This document shows, piece by piece, positions 63,150 through 64,000 of a stretch of DNA of 64,000 nucleotides. The notes under the pieces are model-generated. The model was not told the DNA's origin and did no database searches. It saw only the letters and a list, made by a program, of their open reading frames with translations. Position 1 is the stretch's first letter, and each line of letters begins with the position of its first letter. The stretch is from the NCBI RefSeq assembly GCF_003432385.1, contig NZ_CP031841.1:1775579-1839578 (forward strand). Reading direction: 5' to 3'. This stretch comes from Breoghania sp. L-A4. Its GTDB lineage: Bacteria; Pseudomonadota; Alphaproteobacteria; Rhizobiales; Stappiaceae. The position numbers and the translations under genes are program-made.

Positions 63150-64000
63150 TGGCGGGCATCAATGGAGGCCAGCCGGTGCTGGAACTCTGCGGCATCACCA
63201 AAACCTATCAGGTCAAACAGGGGATGTTCTCGAAGCCGAAGCCGCTACAGGCGCTCGGCGGCGTATCGCTCCGGCTGCACAAGAAGGACGTGCTTGGCCT
63301 TGTCGGCGAATCCGGTTGCGGCAAGTCGACACTGGCGAAGATCCTGCTTGGCCTGGAACAGCCGACGACCGGTCAGGTCCTGGTCGACGGCAAGGAGATC
63401 GGCGCGTCCGACCGGCAGCTTCTCGCCCGGCGCATCCAGCCCATCTTTCAGGATCCCTATTCCTCGCTCAATCCGCGCAAGTCGATCGAGGAAATCGTCT
63501 CTCTTCCTTTGGTGGTTCATAAAATCGGCACCAGTGCTTCGCGGCAGAAGGCGGTCACAAGGATGCTCAACCTGGTGGGACTGCCCGAGCGGGTGCGGCG
63601 CGGCTATCCAGGCCAGCTCTCCGGCGGCCAGCGTCAGCGCGTCGCCATTGCCCGCGCCCTGGTGATCAATCCGGAAATCGTCATCTGCGACGAGCCGACA
63701 TCCGCGCTCGACGTGTCGATACAGTCCCAGATTCTCAACCTCCTTGCGGATCTTCGTGAGGAACTTGGCCTCACCTATCTCTTCATCAGCCACAATCTGG
63801 CTGTCGTCGAGCATCTGGCGACCCGTGTTGCGGTCATGTATCTCGGCAGGGTCATTGAGGAAGCACCGGCTGCGGATCTCTTTGCCGGACCCAAGCATCC
63901 CTATACGCAGGCGCTTCTCGCCTCGGTGCTGACGCCAGATCCGACGCTCGCCGTTCCGGATGTCGATCTTGGCACGGCGTTTCCCAACCCGATTTCGCCG
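63146..64000 (+). CDS. peptide ABC transporter ATP-binding protein (DppF type), 3' end outside window
   Basis: The frame starts ATG-ATG at 63146 or 63149, overlapping the DppD-type stop (ATGA), and stays open for 285 codons to the window end. Walker A is LVGESGCGKSTLAKILLG near residue 54, Q-loop PIFQDPYSSLNPRKSIEEIV, signature QLSGGQRQRVAIARAL, Walker B IVICDEPTSALDVSIQSQIL and switch FISHNLAVVEHLA. The HPYTQALLASVLTPDP segment marks the beginning of the C-terminal oligopeptide domain. It is the second ATPase of the operon and is complete apart from the last 40 or so residues. Confidence 0.93.
   Translation, partial: MMAGINGGQPVLELCGITKTYQVKQGMFSKPKPLQALGGVSLRLHKKDVLGLVGESGCGKSTLAKILLGLEQPTTGQVLVDGKEIGASDRQLLARRIQPIFQDPYSSLNPRKSIEEIVSLPLVVHKIGTSASRQKAVTRMLNLVGLPERVRRGYPGQLSGGQRQRVAIARALVINPEIVICDEPTSALDVSIQSQILNLLADLREELGLTYLFISHNLAVVEHLATRVAVMYLGRVIEEAPAADLFAGPKHPYTQALLASVLTPDPTLAVPDVDLGTAFPNPISP

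Noticed and set aside
1-64000. tRNA, rRNA and riboswitch genes
   Set aside because: I scanned the intergenic regions for cloverleaf-like or rRNA-like sequence and saw none; a covariance-model search would be needed to exclude small RNAs.

Overview
The window is about 61-62% GC by eye and looks like an accessory region of an alphaproteobacterium, most likely Hyphomicrobiales (Rhizobiales). The support is the many solute-binding-protein transporters (TRAP, sugar ABC, polyamine-type ABC, peptide ABC), the LysR/IclR/GntR regulators beside each catabolic set, TA-flanked palindromic intergenic elements of the kind scattered through rhizobial genomes, and IS481, IS21, ISL3, IS630 and possibly IS256 material. 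No rRNA, tRNA or CRISPR array was seen.

Layout. 0-3 kb: a TRAP operon cut by the window edge (dctP, dctQ, dctM), then a 40-codon relic of prfC. 3.2-4.5 kb: an intact IS481-family element sitting in the end of a palindromic repeat. 4.6-11 kb: a methyltransferase, a D-amino-acid-oxidase-type flavoenzyme, a LysR fragment, a secreted Tudor-like protein, an aldo/keto reductase, a DUF998 membrane protein and a broken prtN. 11.1-21.1 kb: a coherent catabolic locus: IclR regulator and MmgE/PrpD enzyme on the minus strand, and divergent TRAP transporter, amidase, DhaK/DhaL-type kinase and FAD oxidoreductase. 21.8-32 kb: a sugar/sugar-acid locus: ribose-type ABC importer, zinc dehydrogenase and mannitol-dehydrogenase-family enzyme, divergent GntR, then an altronate-dehydratase-family enzyme, SDR, a deleted FAH-family hydrolase and an L-fuconolactonase-like hydrolase. 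32.2-39.3 kb: a polyamine/opine-type ABC importer led by an unusual CocE/NonD hydrolase with a C-terminal GAF-like domain, with a divergent LysR regulator. 39.4-54.9 kb: an efflux block (NodT/MFP/RND operon, CpxRA-like two-component system, yhiI-rbbA-yhhJ-like ABC exporter) bounded by two direct copies of an IS21-type end. 54-57.6 kb: decayed DNA (fecR, ISL3, SnoaL-like, GST). 57.8 kb to the end: IclR regulator and divergent dipeptide/oligopeptide ABC operon running off the window.

Two cross-cutting observations stand out. First, many genes carry a single-base loss, usually in a 3-5 base homopolymer, that splits one recognisable protein into two frames. All net changes are losses, so either the assembly under-calls homopolymers or many genes are decaying. 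Second, three palindromic elements with GAGC...GCTC-type ends flanked by TA occur in the window. One interrupts an IS21 transposase so that removing it restores the reading frame, which is direct evidence of mobility.

Best candidates for undescribed biology are the 11-21 kb TRAP/amidase/DhaKL/PrpD/flavoenzyme pathway with its altered DhaK motif, and the hydrolase-GAF fusion encoded with its own importer.
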